From the NCBI RefSeq assembly GCF_004331915.1, contig NZ_CP036528.1, positions 1,316,567 to 1,380,566 of the forward strand: a stretch of 64,000 nt of DNA. The letters are read 5' to 3'. Every line of letters starts with the position of its first letter. Position 1 is the stretch's first letter. The translations under genes and the position numbers were made by a program. Source of the DNA: Ureibacillus thermophilus (GTDB lineage Bacteria > Bacillota > Bacilli > Bacillales_A > Planococcaceae). The notes beneath the pieces are model-generated. The model was not told the DNA's origin. It saw only the letters and a program-made list of their open reading frames with translations, and searched no databases. This document shows positions 60,969-64,000 of the stretch, one piece after another.

Positions 60969-62936
60969 GTGCTTGAAGGACAACGCATAAATGATCGCTA
61001 CAAAGTCATTAGACTCATTGGCGGCGGCGGCATGAGCAATGTATATTTAGCCCATGATATGATTTTAAATCGGGATGTAGCAATTAAAGTATTGCGCTAT
61101 GATTCCACAAATGAAGAAGAAAGCATGCGCCGTTTTCATCGGGAAGCTTTATCTGCGACAAGTTTAATGCATCCAAATATCGTCAGCATTTATGACGTTG
61201 GCGAAGACGGGGATATGCATTATATTGTCATGGAGTATGTGAAAGGAAAAACGCTGAAGCAGTACATAAAAGAAAATGCGCCACTTTCCCCTGCTCGAAG
61301 CGTTCAAATTATGAAACAATTAACGAGCGCCATCAGCCATGCCCATGAAAATCAAATTATACATCGTGACATCAAGCCGCAAAATATCCTGATGGACGAA
61401 AATGGAAATGTTAAAATTACAGACTTTGGAATCGCCACTTCTCTTGCTGCGACCAGTTATACTAAAACGAATTCCGTTATGGGGACCGTCCACTATTTGT
61501 CGCCGGAACAAGCCCGCGGAGGTGTGGCGACAAAAAAATCCGATATTTATTCGTTGGGAATTGTATTGTATGAGCTATTGACCGGAGAAGTGCCTTTTTC
61601 CGGGGAATCTCCCGTATCGATTGCATTGAAGCATCTTCAAGCGGAAACGCCTTCTGTGCGCGATTTTGACGCCTCTATTCCGCAAAGTCTAGAAAATGTT
61701 ATTTTAAAGGCGACCGCCAAAAACCCTGATCACCGATATGCTTCTGTTGATGAAATGGCAGCGGACTTAGAAACGGTGTTGTCTCCTGCCCGGAGAAATG
61801 AACCGAAATTCCGTCCGCCGGTAGATAACGAAGAAACGAAAGCCATTCCAATTATTAAAGAATCTTTGCCAATCGATGATATGGTGAAAACAAAAGAAAT
61901 TAAAGCTGCGACTCCGAAAAAAGAGAAAATTGTAAAAGACGGAAAAGAAGAAGTGAAAAAGAAAAAACAAAAGAAAAATCGAAAAAAACTATGGACGATC
62001 ATCGGGGCAGCGGCACTTTTGCTGATTCTCGGCATCATTGTGTTCATTAATTTAATTTTGCCGGATAAAGTAGAAATTCCTGATGTTTCTAATATGGAAG
62101 TGGAAGAAGCAACGGAAGTTTTGGAAAAAGCCGGATTTGAAGTTGGCGAAATAAGGGAAAAGAATTCCGATGAAGTAGAAGAAGGCCATGTCATTGAAAC
62201 GGATCCAAAAGCCGGATTGACAAGAGCTAAAGGTTCTAAAATTGATATCATTGTCTCCATTGGCAATGAAGAAATGGAAATGAAAGATTATGTAGGGAAA
62301 CAGCTAAATCAAGTATTGTCCATTATCAGCGATGAATTTAAAGATGTGAAAGTGATCGAGGAATATTCCAATCAAACGGAAGGCACCATCCTCAGCCAAG
62401 ATCCTTCACCGGGCGAGAAAGTAGTGCCGGAAGAAACAGTTGTTACATTAACCGTAAGCAAAGGAAAACAAATTGGCACAGTAGTTGATTTAACAGGCTA
62501 CAACCAATCAGCCATGAGGGAATATGAAAAAAGTTCAGGATATAAAATTAAAATCGTTGAAGAAGTATATTCGGATGATATTCCAGCGGGCAGCGTAGTT
62601 TCGCAAAATCCGAAACCAAACACTAAATTGGAAGTAGGAGAATCGATAAACGTCGTTATTTCAAAAGGTCCAAAGAAAAAACAAGAAAAATTATACGTTA
62701 AAGATATCGTCATTCCATATGATCACGCATTGATGGGCCAAGAACAACGAGTTAAAATTTTTATACAAGATAAATCGAATACAATGGTCAAACCATTCGA
62801 TGAATTCACGATTACAGAAGATACCACTTACCGCATTCAATTAACAATTGAGGAAGGTTCTACAGCGGCATACCGAATTGAAAAAGATTCAGTGGTTATC
62901 GAAGAAGAAACTATACCATTCGACAAAATAAATTAA
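60969..62936 (+). CDS. prkC: PASTA-domain Ser/Thr protein kinase PrkC
   Basis: Transmembrane kinase that senses muropeptides and is involved in germination and cell-wall control. The 655-residue protein has a Hanks-type kinase domain (about 10-275) with the glycine loop GGGGMSNVYLA, ATP Lys40, catalytic HRDIKPQN (Asp134) and DFGIA; a lysine-rich linker; one membrane helix (about 341-363); three PASTA domains (about 370-565, each introduced by VExP/MKDYVG/TVVDLTG-type segments), and a C-terminal Ig-like part. Starts with GTG at 60969 behind GAGGAGGTG. Confidence 0.97.
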   Translation: MLEGQRINDRYKVIRLIGGGGMSNVYLAHDMILNRDVAIKVLRYDSTNEEESMRRFHREALSATSLMHPNIVSIYDVGEDGDMHYIVMEYVKGKTLKQYIKENAPLSPARSVQIMKQLTSAISHAHENQIIHRDIKPQNILMDENGNVKITDFGIATSLAATSYTKTNSVMGTVHYLSPEQARGGVATKKSDIYSLGIVLYELLTGEVPFSGESPVSIALKHLQAETPSVRDFDASIPQSLENVILKATAKNPDHRYASVDEMAADLETVLSPARRNEPKFRPPVDNEETKAIPIIKESLPIDDMVKTKEIKAATPKKEKIVKDGKEEVKKKKQKKNRKKLWTIIGAAALLLILGIIVFINLILPDKVEIPDVSNMEVEEATEVLEKAGFEVGEIREKNSDEVEEGHVIETDPKAGLTRAKGSKIDIIVSIGNEEMEMKDYVGKQLNQVLSIISDEFKDVKVIEEYSNQTEGTILSQDPSPGEKVVPEETVVTLTVSKGKQIGTVVDLTGYNQSAMREYEKSSGYKIKIVEEVYSDDIPAGSVVSQNPKPNTKLEVGESINVVISKGPKKKQEKLYVKDIVIPYDHALMGQEQRVKIFIQDKSNTMVKPFDEFTITEDTTYRIQLTIEEGSTAAYRIEKDSVVIEEETIPFDKIN

Positions 62937-62947
62937 GGAGGAATTGG

Positions 62948-63832
62948 ATGCCTAATGGGCAAATACGCAAGGCATTAAGCGGATATTACTATGTATACGA
63001 TGAAGGAAAATTATTGCAATGCCGAGGACGAGGGGTTTTCCGGAAAAGAGGGGAACAGCCTCTCGTCGGCGACTTTGTTGAATATGCCAAAGAAAACGAA
63101 GGATCTGATGGGGTCATAACAAAAATTTATCCGCGAAAAAACGCTTTAATCCGTCCGCCCATTGCCAATGTGGACCAAGCTATACTCGTTTTTTCAGTAA
63201 AAGAGCCGGATTTTAATTTAATTTTATTGGATCGGTTTTTAGTTGTTTTGGAATCTCACCGAATAACACCGATCATATGCTTAACAAAAATGGATTTGCT
63301 TTCTGAAAATGAAAAAGATGATATCCAAGCGTATATTCAAATCTATCAAGAAATTGGATATGAAGTGATAGAGACGTACAAAAATGATCCAACCCTGCTT
63401 GCAAAACTGGAACCTTTTTTAAAGGAAAAAACAACCGTATTGGCTGGACAATCCGGCGTTGGAAAATCCACTTTATTAAATACATTGATTCCTCAGTTGA
63501 ATCTGAAAACAGGGGAAATATCCCAATCTCTTGGAAGAGGGAAGCATACAACAAGGCACGTGGAATTAATCGAAGTGGCAGGGGGACTTGTTGCAGATAC
63601 GCCAGGATTTAGCTCCTTTGACTTTGAGCATATCGAAAAAGAGGACTTGACCGCTTGTTTTCCGGAGTTTGAACGGAAAAAAGACGAATGCAAATTCCGC
63701 GGATGCCTTCATTTGAAAGAACCTCAATGCGCCGTAAAGGCAGGAGTGGAATCTGGCGAGATTCAATCATTCCGTTATGAACATTATTTAGATTTTATGC
63801 AAGAAATCATTGATCGAAAGCCGAGGTACTAA
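62948..63832 (+). CDS. rsgA: ribosome small subunit-dependent GTPase A (RsgA)
   Basis: Circularly permuted GTPase that helps the late maturation of the 30S subunit. The 294-residue protein has an N-terminal OB fold, the G4 motif CLTKMDL placed before the P-loop [13 protein letters not shown]3 DTPGFSSFD, and the C-terminal zinc finger with Cys in [20 protein letters not shown] at 62948 follows AAGGAGGAATTGG. It follows prkC as in B. subtilis yloQ, and rpe begins two bases after its stop. Confidence 0.97.
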   Translation: MPNGQIRKALSGYYYVYDEGKLLQCRGRGVFRKRGEQPLVGDFVEYAKENEGSDGVITKIYPRKNALIRPPIANVDQAILVFSVKEPDFNLILLDRFLVVLESHRITPIICLTKMDLLSENEKDDIQAYIQIYQEIGYEVIETYKNDPTLLAKLEPFLKEKTTVLAGQSGVGKSTLLNTLIPQLNLKTGEISQSLGRGKHTTRHVELIEVAGGLVADTPGFSSFDFEHIEKEDLTACFPEFERKKDECKFRGCLHLKEPQCAVKAGVESGEIQSFRYEHYLDFMQEIIDRKPRY

Positions 63833-63834
63833 TC

Positions 63835-64000
63835 ATGATTAAAATTGCTCCATCTATTTTATCAGCGAATTTTGCAAAATTAGGGGAAGAAGTAAAGGAA
63901 GTGGAAGCTGCAGGTGCAGACCTGATCCATATTGATGTGATGGACGGGCATTTTGTTCCGAATATTACGATGGGTCCTATTGTGGTGGAAGCATTGAGAC
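63835..64000 (+). CDS. rpe: ribulose-phosphate 3-epimerase, partial (N-terminus)
   Basis: Interconverts ribulose 5-phosphate and xylulose 5-phosphate in the pentose phosphate pathway. The first 55 residues are present, [19 protein letters not shown], then the strictly conserved metal-binding [18 protein letters not shown]. The gene runs off the window end. The order rsgA-rpe is the usual one. Confidence 0.95.
   Translation, partial: MIKIAPSILSANFAKLGEEVKEVEAAGADLIHIDVMDGHFVPNITMGPIVVEALR

Noticed and set aside
61730-62266. 178-codon ORF antisense to prkC
   Set aside because: Phe/Ser-rich translation of the reverse of the lysine-rich linker, no ribosome site; a shadow frame.

Overview
This 64-kb window is a chromosomal core region of a low-GC, endospore-forming Firmicute of the Bacillales. 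Gene order follows the Bacillus subtilis ylb - dcw - sigE/sigG - ylm/divIVA - ileS - pyr - ylo block. Several features point towards the Planococcaceae/Caryophanaceae (Lysinibacillus/Ureibacillus-like) side rather than Bacillus itself: many TTG and GTG starts, a dcw cluster without murE (compatible with L-Lys rather than mDAP peptidoglycan), and a degenerate 21-bp tandem repeat between genes. The genus assignment is inference; no rRNA or tRNA gene was recognised in the window.

Layout. 1-12 kb: ylb region. It holds the tail of ylbG, a small reverse-strand conserved gene, a membrane-anchored protein, rsmD, coaD, a 5'-damaged ylbJ on the reverse strand, a PDZ/Lon-type protease, tmcAL (reverse), the DUF177 gene with rpmF, a crotonase-family gene, rsfA, panE, a DUF3397 gene and bshC. 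12-27 kb: division and cell-wall (dcw) cluster mraZ-rsmH-ftsL-pbpB-spoVD-mraY-murD-spoVE-divIB-two DUF881 genes-sbp-ftsA-ftsZ. murE, murG and murB are missing from their usual places. 27-33 kb: spoIIGA-sigE-sigG (sporulation control), then ylmC-ylmE-sepF-ylmG-ylmH-divIVA. 33-38 kb: T-box-controlled ileS, a tandem-repeat spacer, lspA and rluD. 38-49.6 kb: complete pyrimidine operon pyrR-pyrP-pyrB-pyrC-carA-carB-pyrK-pyrD-pyrF-pyrE, with a PyrR attenuator in the leader. 49.6-64 kb: rqcH (reverse), yloC, gmk, rpoZ, a coaBC gene reduced to its CoaC half, priA, def, fmt, rsmB, rlmN, prpC, prkC, rsgA and the start of rpe.

How the parts work together. The dcw genes supply lipid-linked precursors, septal transpeptidases and the Z-ring; sepF and divIVA place and tether that ring. 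spoIIGA, sigE, sigG, spoVD, spoVE, rsfA and ylbJ form the sporulation layer, and sporulation-type promoters are visible before sigG and spoVD. The pyr operon makes UMP de novo. The ylo genes cover translation start and quality control (def, fmt, rsmB, rlmN, rqcH, rsgA), replication restart (priA) and Ser/Thr phospho-signalling (prpC/prkC).

Most notable points. (1) Between pyrP and pyrB a PyrR-binding loop is followed by a hairpin that hides the pyrB Shine-Dalgarno instead of by a terminator, suggesting PyrR control of translation. (2) The CoaB half of coaBC is cleanly missing. (3) A degenerate 21-bp, seven-unit tandem repeat lies between ileS and lspA. (4) Several genes conserved elsewhere are absent from their usual slots (murE/murG/murB, remA, ylmD). 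(5) A 14-codon leader ORF overlaps the ylmC start.
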